Assembly (NCBI RefSeq): GCF_004005495.1
Contig: NZ_RZYA01000019.1
Span: forward strand, 1 to 64,000
Source: Streptomyces antnestii
GTDB lineage: Bacteria > Actinomycetota > Actinomycetes > Streptomycetales > Streptomycetaceae
DNA: 64,000 bases
Direction of reading: 5' to 3'
A program made the position numbers and the translations under genes. The notes below the pieces were generated by a model, which was not told where the DNA came from, ran no database searches, and was given only the letters and a program-made list of their open reading frames with translations. Below are positions 24,662 to 33,055 of this stretch, one piece after another (the first letter of the stretch is position 1; each line of letters opens with the position of its first letter).

Positions 24662-26036
24662 TGAGCACCTTGCCGGCCGTCGTGTCGAAGGTGTCCGCCG
24701 CCTGCTTCGGCGTACGCGACCCGGAGGCGATGGAGGAGAAGACCTTGTCGATGTCCTTGTTGCCCTCGAGCTGAGCCCAGTCGGCAGAAGCCGGGGTCGC
24801 CTTCGAGCGCAGCGCCGCGTCGAAGAAGGCACGCAGCAGCGGATCGGCCTTCTCCCCCGCCGACTTGACCGCACCCTCGCTGTTGGGGATCCAGCCGTCG
24901 TGGCCCGCGACCCACTTCGTCTGCACCGCCGGATCCGTGGCGATCTTCACCCACTGCAGGGCGAGGTCCTGGTGCGCGCTCTTGGCGGCGATGCCCCAGT
25001 CGGAGCCACCGAGCATGACGGGCTGGGACTTGCCCGACTTTCCGGGGAACGGGAAGGTGCCGAGGTCGGCGTCCTTGATCTTGGGGTTGGCCTTCTTGAT
25101 GAGCGCGATCATCGCGCTCGTCGCGCTGATCGCCGAGGCCTTGCCGTCGGCGAAGACCCGGTTCTGGTCCGGGTTCAGCGTGTCGATGGTGCGCGTGGAC
25201 GGCGCCGAGAACTCGTTCTGGAAGGACTTGTACTCGGCAAGCCCGCGCTGCGCCGCGCCGCCGCCCAGCGATCCCTTCCACGCCGAGCCCTTCTTCGCGG
25301 CGATGTCACCGCCCGCGTCCCACACGAACTGCACGCCCGTGTGCCAGTAGAGGCCCGGCAGATAGAAGGGCGAGAAGTCACGCGCGGGGTTCGCCTTGCG
25401 GACCTGGCGCAGCGCCTTCGTCAGCTCGTCGTACGTGGTCGGCACGGACTTCACTCCGGCCGCGTCCCAGATCTTCTTGTTGTAGATCACCGCGCGGGCG
25501 CCCGCGAAGGACGGCGCCGCGTACAGCTTGCCGTCCACCGTCGCCGGCTCCTCCAGGCCGCCCAGCCAGGTCTGTCCCTGCCGCAGGTCCTTGGCGTACG
25601 GGGACAGATCCATCAGGCCGCCGCTCGCGGCGAAGCTCGCCACCTGCGTGTTGCCGATGTCGATGACGTCCGGGGGCATCGACGTGGCGAGCGCGGTGGT
25701 GATCTTCGTGGTGATGCCGTCCCAGTTCTGGACCTCGATCTTCACGTCGGCCCCGGCCTGCTGGGTGAACTGCTCCTTCATGGCCTTGCGCGTGGCCTCG
25801 GAGTAGTCCCCGTCCATCACCCACACCGTGAGCGTCTTGCCCTCGGCCTTCACGACGGGGACCGCGTGCTGCTTCCCGTCGCCGCCCGCGGCCCGCCCCG
25901 CCGACCCGGAACAGCCGCTCGCCCCCAGCGATACGACCACGAGCGCGGCCGCGAGGCCACCGAGCGGTATCCGCCGGCGCTGTCTGCGGGGCACGTGCGT
26001 CATACGAGTCGTACCACGAGTCGTATTACGGGCCAT
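24648..26036 (-). CDS. sugar ABC transporter substrate-binding lipoprotein
   Basis: 462 residues. A basic N-terminus (RRQRRR) and hydrophobic stretch end in a lipobox ASGC near residue 42, so the protein is lipid-anchored outside the membrane; the arginines suggest possible Tat export. The rest is the SBP_bac fold (VWVMDGDYSEATRKAMKEQF, then GGSDWGIAAKS). ATG 26036 follows AGGAG. It captures the sugar for the two permeases. The neighbouring GH20 enzyme suggests an amino-sugar oligosaccharide. Confidence 0.9.
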   Translation of the reverse strand: MARNTTRGTTRMTHVPRRQRRRIPLGGLAAALVVVSLGASGCSGSAGRAAGGDGKQHAVPVVKAEGKTLTVWVMDGDYSEATRKAMKEQFTQQAGADVKIEVQNWDGITTKITTALATSMPPDVIDIGNTQVASFAASGGLMDLSPYAKDLRQGQTWLGGLEEPATVDGKLYAAPSFAGARAVIYNKKIWDAAGVKSVPTTYDELTKALRQVRKANPARDFSPFYLPGLYWHTGVQFVWDAGGDIAAKKGSAWKGSLGGGAAQRGLAEYKSFQNEFSAPSTRTIDTLNPDQNRVFADGKASAISATSAMIALIKKANPKIKDADLGTFPFPGKSGKSQPVMLGGSDWGIAAKSAHQDLALQWVKIATDPAVQTKWVAGHDGWIPNSEGAVKSAGEKADPLLRAFFDAALRSKATPASADWAQLEGNKDIDKVFSSIASGSRTPKQAADTFDTTAGKVLNAGN

Positions 26037-26088
26037 GGGAACTCCTGAGATGTGAGGTGTCGGAACGGGGTGTCGCGATGCCGCGGTG

Positions 26089-27291
26089 TCACCACACGCC
26101 CAGCTCGCCCGAGAGGACGAGGCCGGCGGCGCCGAGCAGGATCAGATCGGAGTCGCCGGCCAGCGACCGCATGGTGAGCGCGGCACTGATCGGCGCGTAT
26201 GTACGGGCCCGGACGGTCGCGGCGGCGGACTCCAGGAAGGGGCCCTCGACGAGGTCCGGCGGGCCGAGCAGGGCGATCTCGTTGAGGTTGAGGACGCTGG
26301 TGATCGGGGCGAGCGCGATGCCGAGGGCCCGTCCTGCGGCGGCGAGCACCTCGGCCCGCCCGGCCGCGTCCCGGCCCGCGAGGCGTGCGCGCAGCTCGGC
26401 CGCGTCGATCAGTGGTTCGAGGCAGCCGCGGTGCCCGCAGACGCATGGCTCGCCGTCCTCGACGACCGTCACGTGCCCGATCTCACCGGCGGCGAACTGC
26501 TCGCCCTCGACCAGTTCGCCGCCCACGATCAGGCCCGCGCCCACGCCGTGCTCGATGGTGATCACGATGAGGTTCTGTGTCTTCGCCTCACGGAAACGCA
26601 GTACGGCGAGCGCGGCCGCGTTGACATCGTTGCCAATGTGGGCGGGGACCCCGAAACGCGCGGAGAGCCGGGCGGCGAGCGGCAGTTCGCGCCAGCCGAG
26701 GTGTCCGGCGTAGTGGATCACGCCGCCGTCGCCGACGATGCCGGGCGAGCCGACGCCGATGCCGAGCACCCGGCCCGGCGCCAGCCTCGCCAGCTCCTCC
26801 ACCAGCTGGATCACGCGCTCGGCGGCGTCTTCCCCGACCGCGTCCGCGTAGGGCATGCGGGCCCGTGCGACGACCTTGCCCCGCAGATCGAGGACCGCCC
26901 CGTCGAACTGGCCGTCGGCGGACAGGTCGAGGGCCAGGATGTGTGCCGCGCTCTCGTCGATCACCATCAGGTTCGCGGGCTTGCCCGGCCGGCTGCCCTT
27001 GCGAGGGCCGATGTCCGCGAGGAGCCCGTCGCCCTCGAGATCGGCGACGAGGGTCGACACGGTGGGTGCGGTCAGCCCGACGGCGCGGGCGATCTCGGAG
27101 CGGCTCATCGCGCCCCGGTGATAGAGCGTCGACAGGACCAGGGCGCGGTTGTGGACCCGGCTGTCCGCGGCGCTCGCCTTGGTCCGCTCGGCCGGCCGCC
27201 GGCGAGGGACGCCCGGTGCTGCGGCCGGTTCCGCGGACGGTTCCGCGGACGGTTCCGCGGACGGTTCCGACGACGGGGACAGCTCGGCCAC
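26089..27291 (-). CDS. ROK-family transcriptional regulator
   Basis: 400 residues. An N-terminal low-complexity SAEP repeat comes first, then a winged helix (LYHRGAMSRSEIARAVGLTAPTVSTLV, about 57-83), then the ROK sugar-kinase-like domain with VGSPGIV, HIGNDVNAAAL and the zinc motif CVCGHRGCLE. ROK repressors release DNA on binding a sugar. GTG 27291 follows GGAGG. First gene of the operon, 52 bp before the binding-protein gene. An AT-rich inverted repeat upstream is its likely operator. Confidence 0.92.
   Translation of the reverse strand: MAELSPSSEPSAEPSAEPSAEPAAAPGVPRRRPAERTKASAADSRVHNRALVLSTLYHRGAMSRSEIARAVGLTAPTVSTLVADLEGDGLLADIGPRKGSRPGKPANLMVIDESAAHILALDLSADGQFDGAVLDLRGKVVARARMPYADAVGEDAAERVIQLVEELARLAPGRVLGIGVGSPGIVGDGGVIHYAGHLGWRELPLAARLSARFGVPAHIGNDVNAAALAVLRFREAKTQNLIVITIEHGVGAGLIVGGELVEGEQFAAGEIGHVTVVEDGEPCVCGHRGCLEPLIDAAELRARLAGRDAAGRAEVLAAAGRALGIALAPITSVLNLNEIALLGPPDLVEGPFLESAAATVRARTYAPISAALTMRSLAGDSDLILLGAAGLVLSGELGVW
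27227..27274 (-). repeat. coding 12-bp tandem repeat in the ROK gene
   Basis: GGTTCCGCGGAC repeats three times exactly (27227-27262), followed by a variant GGTTCCGACGAC. It encodes the PSAE linker repeats at the N-terminus of the ROK regulator, ahead of the DNA-binding domain. Closely related to the non-coding minisatellite at 20067-20160. Confidence 0.85.
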
Positions 27292-27306
27292 AGGGGATGC
27301 CTCCGA

Positions 27307-27329
27307 TTAAGTAAATACCCTTTAGTTAA
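27307..27329. promoter_or_regulatory. AT-rich inverted repeat, candidate ROK operator
   Basis: TTAAGTAAA (27307-27315) and TTTAGTTAA (27321-27329) form a 9-bp inverted repeat with one mismatch around TACCC, 15 bp upstream of the ROK start. The T/A-rich stretch stands out sharply from the surrounding GC-rich DNA, as ROK/NagC-type operators do. Confidence 0.6.
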
Positions 27330-27492
27330 AGGAGTTTGGATATCGTCGGGGGGTGCGGACGGCGCCGTCAAGAGGTGTGCGCGTACCAGATCCTCGGAGC
27401 GTGGCACGCGCCGCCGGTCGAGTTGTGGCGGCGCGGAGGGGGCGCTCCAAGAAGGCGCGCCCCGACCGAACGGGCAGTCAAGGAGCCACTGC

Positions 27493-28275
27493 CTAGGCGG
27501 TCTTGACCGCTCCGCCGTCGATGAGGTGGTCGGCGCCGGTCGTCGCGGCGGCGAGTGGCGAGGCGAGGTAGGCGACGAGGGCCGCGACCTCGTCCGGTTC
27601 GACGAGTCGATTGACGAGCATGCCCATCGCAGACGGCAGCCCGGCCACGAGCTCGGCGTGAGGGACACCCATGGACGCGGCCAGTTCCGCGCCGTAGCCG
27701 GTCGGGCTCTCCCACATGGCGGTGCGGACCGGCCCCGGCGAGACGGTGTTCACACGTACACCCTGCGCGCCGAACTCCTCCGCCAGTGCCTTGCCGAACG
27801 CGGTGAGCGCGGCCTTGGCCGTCGTGTAGGCGATGGGCCCGCCGTGCGGGACGCGGGCGCCCATGGAGGACACGTTGACGATCGAGCCGCGGGTGGCCAG
27901 CAGGGCGGGCATGGCGGCGCGGGTCACTCGGACGGTGGCGAAGAAGTTCAGGTCCACCACCTCGGCCCACTGGTCGTCGCTCACGTCGAGGAAGCCGCCG
28001 TTCAGGCCGCCGTCGCCGCCGCCGACGTTGTTCACCAGGATGTCGATGCCGCCGAGTTCCGTCACTGCCTCGGCGACCAGGCGCTCGGCTCCGGCGGGAT
28101 CGGAGAGGTCCACGGCGATGGGTTTCACGCCGTCAGATTCCAGCTCCGGCGTGACGGTGCGGGCGGCGCCGATGACACGGACACCTTCGGCGGCCAGGGC
28201 CTGGACGACGGCCAGCCCGATACCGCGGCTGGCGCCCGTGACCAGGGCAGTCTTGCCGTTCAAGTGCAGCTCCAT
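27493..28275 (-). CDS. SDR-family oxidoreductase
   Basis: 260 residues. Cofactor motif TGASRGIG (14-21), NNVGGGDGG, catalytic S in NVSSMG with YTTAK, and a C-terminal HLIDGGAVKTA. A classical NAD(P)-dependent dehydrogenase; substrate unknown. ATG 28275 follows GGAGG. Divergent from a TetR regulator with a clear palindrome between them, so it is probably TetR-controlled. Confidence 0.9.
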   Translation of the reverse strand: MELHLNGKTALVTGASRGIGLAVVQALAAEGVRVIGAARTVTPELESDGVKPIAVDLSDPAGAERLVAEAVTELGGIDILVNNVGGGDGGLNGGFLDVSDDQWAEVVDLNFFATVRVTRAAMPALLATRGSIVNVSSMGARVPHGGPIAYTTAKAALTAFGKALAEEFGAQGVRVNTVSPGPVRTAMWESPTGYGAELAASMGVPHAELVAGLPSAMGMLVNRLVEPDEVAALVAYLASPLAAATTGADHLIDGGAVKTA

Positions 28276-28324
28276 GGTGCTCCTCCAGAGGTAGATGCGT
28301 CTCTAGTGACGCAGAGAGGCTATG

Positions 28325-28348
28325 ACTTGCGACATTGATGTTGCAAGT
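28325..28348. promoter_or_regulatory. 24-bp palindrome, candidate TetR operator
   Basis: ACTTGCGACA and TGTTGCAAGT pair at 9 of 10 positions around a TTGA centre. It lies between the divergent SDR (start 28275) and TetR (start 28432) genes, 50 bp from the former. The size and symmetry fit a TetR dimer pair. Confidence 0.7.
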
Positions 28349-28431
28349 ATCCATGGAGTCGCTACATGGCCGTACTCCGACGTACTCTCGTGAGGTCAGC
28401 ACCCATCACCGGCCGGAAGGGATCCGCCTCC

Positions 28432-29019
28432 ATGGCGCTGCCTGCCTCCACAAAACCGCTGCGTGCCGATGCCGAGCGGACGGTGCGCACGATCCTCGAA
28501 GCCGCCGAGCGGGTGCTCGCCGCGAACCCGGCGGCGACGATGGAGCAGATCGCCGAGGCCGCGGGGGTCGCGCGGACCACCGTTCACCGACGGTTCGCGT
28601 CACGGGAAGCCTTGATCACGGCGCTGGCCGCATGGGCGACGCAGCGGTTCCATGACGCCGTCGAGGCCGCCCGGCCGGACACCGCCCCGCCCGCCGTCGC
28701 GCTCCACCAAGTCACCGCGAACGTACTGCGCGTCAAGATCGGATGGGGCTTCGCGATGGGCGCCCTCCCGACCGACGCCCCCGAGGTCGCGCGGGTGCAC
28801 GCCGACGTACTGGCCCAGTGCGAGCGCCTGTTCGCGCGCGCCCGCGACGCGGGTCTGCTCCCGGCCGACGCCGACCTGGACTGGGCGCGGCGCGTCTACT
28901 ACGCCCTCATCCACGAAGCCGCGGCCCAATCCCCGGACACCGACGCCGCCATGGACGCTCTCGCCTCGCGGGTCGTCGACACGTTGCTGCATGGCGTGGG
29001 CAAGCCGGCCACTCCCTGA
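28432..29019 (+). CDS. TetR-family transcriptional regulator
   Basis: 195 residues from ATG 28432 (AAGGGA site); an upstream start at 28366 is possible. Helix-turn-helix TMEQIAEAAGVARTTVHRRFASREALI (about 37-63) is canonical. The C-terminal ligand domain has unknown specificity. Likely represses the divergent SDR gene and itself through the palindrome at 28325-28348. Confidence 0.88.
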   Translation: MALPASTKPLRADAERTVRTILEAAERVLAANPAATMEQIAEAAGVARTTVHRRFASREALITALAAWATQRFHDAVEAARPDTAPPAVALHQVTANVLRVKIGWGFAMGALPTDAPEVARVHADVLAQCERLFARARDAGLLPADADLDWARRVYYALIHEAAAQSPDTDAAMDALASRVVDTLLHGVGKPATP

Positions 29020-29161
29020 CCCGAATCATCGACAAGGGCCTCCGGCCCACCCGACGGGCTTGCCGGTCTCGGATCCGGAAGAGGCTCGGCGGTCTGGTCA
29101 GTGCATCCCATACCCCTCACAATCATGCAGAGGTCGATGCGGCGGGGCGGGGGCGCACAGC

Positions 29162-29677
29162 ATGCAGTGGACCGGTTCGGTCGAAGCGTTGGGAACGGCT
29201 GTCGGCGGGCTCGCCGCGCTACTGGGTCTGGGAGCGGTCATCGTGCAACTGCGGCACCTCACCGAAGGAATCAGGTCCTCCGCTCGCAGCGCGACCTACG
29301 ACGTAGGCGTCCAGATCAAACTCGTACTCCTGGAGCACCCTCAGCTGCGCCCCTTCTTCTTCGACAACGAGGCGGCGCAGCCCGACCACCCCGAGGCCAG
29401 TCGCATCGCCTCGCTCGCCGAGTTGTACTGCATGTACTTCCAGGAGCTGGTCAGCCAGGGCGTCAACGTCTCTCCCGAAAACAGGACGGCCTGGCACAAC
29501 CTGGTGACGTCGATGTACCGGACCAGCCCGCCCATCCGCAGCCAGCTCGCGCGTCACCTCGATTGGTACTCGACCGAGCTGCGCGCGGTCATCACCCGCA
29601 TCCAGGCCGCTGGGACCACCCAGTCAATCGGAACGCCAGGAAGTGCTGACAGCAACCCCGCCCGCACCGCCGGCTGA
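29162..29677 (+). CDS. small single-span membrane protein, DUF6082-like
   Basis: 171 residues. One membrane segment near the N-terminus (ALGTAVGGLAALLGLGAVIVQL), then a helical cytoplasmic-looking domain with YDVGVQIKLVLLEHPQLRPFF. Similar short proteins are common in Streptomyces; no function known to me. ATG 29162 has only a weak G-rich site upstream. Confidence 0.6.
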   Translation: MQWTGSVEALGTAVGGLAALLGLGAVIVQLRHLTEGIRSSARSATYDVGVQIKLVLLEHPQLRPFFFDNEAAQPDHPEASRIASLAELYCMYFQELVSQGVNVSPENRTAWHNLVTSMYRTSPPIRSQLARHLDWYSTELRAVITRIQAAGTTQSIGTPGSADSNPARTAG

Positions 29678-29750
29678 CGCGCTCGAGGCCGACTTCGCCC
29701 CGGACTCGCCCGTCCGCACCTGGACCGAGTACCCGGCCAAGGCCGCCTGA
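29643..29750 (+). CDS. possible 35-residue peptide
   Basis: GTG 29643 is preceded by CAGGAA and opens a 35-codon frame (EADFAPDSPVRTWTEYPAKAA tail shortened here to its end TWTEYPAKAA) that overlaps the end of the previous gene. Codon positions look GC-biased, but the length is too short to judge. It could equally be a gene remnant. Confidence 0.25.
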   Translation: MLTATPPAPPADALEADFAPDSPVRTWTEYPAKAA

Positions 29751-29757
29751 AGAGCCG

Positions 29758-30063
29758 TTACTCCTCCGGCAGTTCCACGATCACCAACGTGCCCCGGCTT
29801 CCGGGGCGGACCGCGTGTGCGGTGTTCGCCGCCACCATGAACAGCTCGCCCGCCCGCACCGACACCGGCATGCCGGCCACCTCCAGCTCCAGCCGGCCGT
29901 CGAGGACCAGCAGAGCTTCGGCAGTCCCATGGCACTCTTCCTCGACCGGCAGCCCGTCCATGCGCAGTACCTTCACGCAGGCCGCCCCCACCATGCCCAG
30001 CTTGCGAGAGCTCCACGCCTCCGGCAGACCGGCCGCCGTCTCCGCAAGGTTGATCGCACTCAC
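29758..30063 (-). CDS. cupin-domain protein
   Basis: 101 residues from GTG 30063, chosen because GAGGAGG lies 6 bases upstream; a longer frame to 30177 exists. Single-cupin pattern: HGTAEALLVLDGRLELEVAG, then VRAGELFMVAANTAHAV. Small-molecule binding or metal-dependent enzyme, unassigned. Confidence 0.8.
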   Translation of the reverse strand: MSAINLAETAAGLPEAWSSRKLGMVGAACVKVLRMDGLPVEEECHGTAEALLVLDGRLELEVAGMPVSVRAGELFMVAANTAHAVRPGSRGTLVIVELPEE

Positions 30064-30403
30064 ACACGCCTCCTCACGGACCCGGTCGGTCATGCCGAAA
30101 CGGGCCCGCACATAAAGATCAATGGATGCCGTGAAAGCTACCTGACCAGGGAAAACAAGTGGTCGACCGTTTCGCAAAGCCTGTCGCCAAGTCGCTGGGT
30201 CGCCGGGTCCAAGGCGAAGCCATTCATCTCCGCAGCGCCTCCGCCCCCTCCTGTGGGCCCAGTTGATGGAGGCGCTGGTGGCCGAGCGCGGTGATGGTGC
30301 AGTTGGCGGCCGCCGCTCATCGAGGAAGGTCTGGGCCCGTCCTCGATGAGCGGCGTCCTGGCCGGCGTCGCCTACCGACTGCTGCCGGTCTGACGGCCCG
30401 GCC
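30064..30403. other. 340-bp gene-free region with a strong hairpin
   Basis: No convincing gene on either strand. The left half would hold the cupin promoter. The right half carries a 14-bp perfect inverted repeat (see the terminator entry). Some stretches look like worn coding DNA, but I cannot assign a family. Confidence 0.4.
30313..30353 (-). terminator. 14-bp perfect hairpin downstream of hydrolase gene
   Basis: CCGCTCATCGAGGA (30313-30326) is perfectly complementary to TCCTCGATGAGCGG (30340-30353) across a 13-nt loop, about 50 bp past the stop of the minus-strand hydrolase. There is no T run, which is usual for Streptomyces terminators. Confidence 0.55.
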
Positions 30404-31141
30404 TCACTTCAGGTGGCGGGCGAAGAACTGGGCCGCGGCGTCCCCCGCGAACTGCGGGACGCCGGTGTGCCCGCCCATGTTGGCGTGCAGCGTCTTCTCC
30501 TTGGAGCCGAAGGCGTCGAACAGGTCCAGGGCCTGCTGCCGGTCGTTCCCTTCGTCGTCCCACTGCAGCAGGACGTGCAGCGGAATGGTGACCTGCCGGG
30601 CCTCCTCGAACAGGGCACGAGGCACGAAACTCCCGGCGAACAGAACGGCGGCCGAGATGCGCGGCTCGACCACCGACAGCCGGGTTCCGATGGAGATCAC
30701 TCCCCCTGAGTATCCGACCGGGCCGCCGATCGCGGGCAGCGAAAGGAGGGCGTCCAGGGCGGCCTGCCATTCCGGGACCGCCTTTTCGACCAGCGGGAGG
30801 ACGAGGCGGTCCACGATGTCCTCGCCGACCGGCTCGCCGGCCTGCAGCGCCCGGCGCAGGTCGGCGCGGGCCGCTTCCGCGGCGGCGGAACGGGGCCGGT
30901 CACCGCTTCCGGGGAGCTCGATGGTGGCCGTGGCGAAGCCGTCCGCCGCGCAGTGCCGGGCCCGGCCCACCAGTCGGGGGTACATCTTGTCCAGTCCACC
31001 GGGGTGGCCGAGCAGGATCAGCGGCGCAGGTGTGGATGCGGATGCGGATCCGGGCGTCCACAAGGTGCCGGGGATCTCGCCGAGGGTGAATTCGCGCTCG
31101 ATGACGCCGTCGTCGAGGCGCTGTTCGGAAGTGAAGTGCAT
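30404..31141 (-). CDS. dienelactone-hydrolase-like alpha/beta hydrolase
   Basis: 245 residues. LILLGHPGG oxyanion region, nucleophile elbow GYSGGV (about 145), and a late HTGVPQFAG with the probable catalytic histidine. The late IPLHVLLQWDDEGNDRQQALDLFDAF fits dienelactone-hydrolase-like proteins. Substrate unknown; stand-alone gene. Confidence 0.8.
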   Translation of the reverse strand: MHFTSEQRLDDGVIEREFTLGEIPGTLWTPGSASASTPAPLILLGHPGGLDKMYPRLVGRARHCAADGFATATIELPGSGDRPRSAAAEAARADLRRALQAGEPVGEDIVDRLVLPLVEKAVPEWQAALDALLSLPAIGGPVGYSGGVISIGTRLSVVEPRISAAVLFAGSFVPRALFEEARQVTIPLHVLLQWDDEGNDRQQALDLFDAFGSKEKTLHANMGGHTGVPQFAGDAAAQFFARHLK

Positions 31142-31402
31142 GATCGTGCCTTTCGGGAGGGCTCAGATACGGCGCTCCCGGACGACCTGCCTAACGTCCG
31201 ACCGTGACCCCGGAGGGGAGCACCCATGTCGATACTGCGTTCACGGGTACCACCTCCTCGTTCTCTCGCACGGCCTCGGGAAGATTAGCAGCGGGCGCTG
31301 TGGTCCTCGCAACGGGTTTTCCGCGTCCGGGTCGCCACCTCGGACGTGAGGGCCGGGCAGCATCGGATATTCGGTGTTCTGCCCGCCCCCTGAGGACACA
31401 AG

Positions 31403-31984
31403 ATGGTGCGCATGACTCTGGCCACCCCTGTGTTGCACACCGCTCGCCTGCGACTGCGACCCTTCGCCGACGCCGACGCGGACTCCCTCTTCGCACTGCA
31501 CAGCAGCCCCCACGTGATGCGCTACTGGGACTCCCCGCCGTGGACCGAACGGGCCCGGGCCGAGCGCTTCATCGCGATGTGCCGGAAGATGGCGGACGAA
31601 GGCACTGGAGCGCGGGTGGCCATCGAGCGCGCTTCTGACGGGGCCTTCGTCGGCTGGTGCGGTCTGGTCGAATGGAACCCGGACTACCGCAGCGCGTCGT
31701 TGGGCTACTGCCTCGACAGCGAGATGTGGGGCCACGGCTACGCAACGGAAGCCGCGCGCCCCTTGGTGCAGTGGGCGTTCGACACGCTGGACCTGAATCG
31801 AGTCCAGGCCGAGACCGATACACGCAACGTGGCATCCGCCCGGGTGCTGGAGAAGATCGGATTCGTGCGTGAAGGGACGCTGCGGGAAGACTGCGTCGTG
31901 AACGGCGAGGTATCCGACTCATGGGTGTTCGGGTTGATCAGGCGGGAGTGGCAACCGTCAGCCGCGCCGATCCCGGCCCGTTGA
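31403..31984 (+). CDS. GNAT N-acetyltransferase (RimJ/RimL type)
   Basis: 193 residues. TARLRLRPFADADADSLF start, LGYCLDSEMWGHGYATEAARPLVQWAF acetyl-CoA region and NVASARVLEKIGFVREG tail are textbook RimJ/RimL features. It acetylates a protein N-terminus or a small amine. ATG 31403 follows GAGG. Confidence 0.9.
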   Translation: MVRMTLATPVLHTARLRLRPFADADADSLFALHSSPHVMRYWDSPPWTERARAERFIAMCRKMADEGTGARVAIERASDGAFVGWCGLVEWNPDYRSASLGYCLDSEMWGHGYATEAARPLVQWAFDTLDLNRVQAETDTRNVASARVLEKIGFVREGTLREDCVVNGEVSDSWVFGLIRREWQPSAAPIPAR

Positions 31985-32092
31985 GCGGACGTTGAGTGAG
32001 TCCGGCGGTCACGGGCGGAACCAGAGCGGGATGTGCAGGTCACGTGCCCATATTCGGGTGCGCCGCATGGTCGGTCGTGGCAGGCTCCGGGT

Positions 32093-32974
32093 ATGTCGAT
32101 CATTGACGTGTCTCCCGAGGTGTCCATCGCGTACGAGTGTTTCGGCGACCCTGGGGATCCCGCTGTTCTGCTCGTCATGGGGTTCGGTGCGCAGATGCTC
32201 GCCTGGCCCGAGGGGTTCTGCCGGGCGCTGGCGGAACGTGGCCGTTACGTGATCCGGTACGACAACCGCGACTGCGGGTTGTCCACCAGGTTCGACGATC
32301 ACCCCGTCGACATGGGCGAGTTCATCGCCGCCGTGAGCTCGGGCGACATTCCGGCCGCCCTCGCGATGGTTCCCTACCGCCTTGTCGACATGGCCGACGA
32401 CGGCCTGGGTCTGCTCACCGCGCTCGGCATCCAACGTGCCCACGTGGTCGGCGCCTCCATGGGAGGAATGATCGCCCAGACGATGGCCCTCTCCTCCCCG
32501 GAGCGAGTGCTGACCCTGACGTCGATGATGTCCTCGACCGGCGAGAGTGAATACGGCCGGCCCAGCCCGGAGGCGCAGGCGGTGCTGTTCAGTCCGAAGC
32601 CCGCAGACCGCGAGGGGTACGTCGCGGCGGCGGAGAGGGAACTGGTGTGGGCCTCCAAGCGATACCGCGACCCCGCGGTGGTGCGCGAGCTGGCCGCCGA
32701 CAGCTACGACCGCGCCTACTACCCCGCGGGGATCGGCCGGCAGCTCGGCGCGATGATCCTCAGCGGTTCACGCGCCGATGGACTCCGCGGCCTCCGGACG
32801 CCGACGCTGGTGATCCACGGCCTGGACGACACGCTGATCGACCCCAGTGGCGGGAAACGCACCGCGGACCTGGTGCCCGGCGCAGAGCTTCTGCTGATCC
32901 CCGACATGGGCCACGACCGCCCGCGCGAACTCTGGCCCAAGCTCATCGACGCCCTGGTGGCACACATCGGCTGA
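32093..32974 (+). CDS. alpha/beta hydrolase
   Basis: 293 residues from ATG 32093. VLLVMGFGAQM, IRYDNRDCGLST (family-typical), nucleophile elbow GASMGG (about 123-128), and catalytic H in PDMGHDRP. Close to the aclacinomycin-methylesterase-like group in layout; actual substrate unknown. Confidence 0.88.
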   Translation: MSIIDVSPEVSIAYECFGDPGDPAVLLVMGFGAQMLAWPEGFCRALAERGRYVIRYDNRDCGLSTRFDDHPVDMGEFIAAVSSGDIPAALAMVPYRLVDMADDGLGLLTALGIQRAHVVGASMGGMIAQTMALSSPERVLTLTSMMSSTGESEYGRPSPEAQAVLFSPKPADREGYVAAAERELVWASKRYRDPAVVRELAADSYDRAYYPAGIGRQLGAMILSGSRADGLRGLRTPTLVIHGLDDTLIDPSGGKRTADLVPGAELLLIPDMGHDRPRELWPKLIDALVAHIG

Positions 32975-33055
32975 GCTGGTGACGACACCTCAACTGCCCT
33001 CTGCCTGCCTCCCGTTGTCGAGCACGCCCTCGGCCGGCCGTTCTCATAGCCGGAG

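Noticed and set aside
26086..28338. 750-codon plus-strand frame
   Set aside because: Antisense to the ROK and SDR genes; no recognisable motif.
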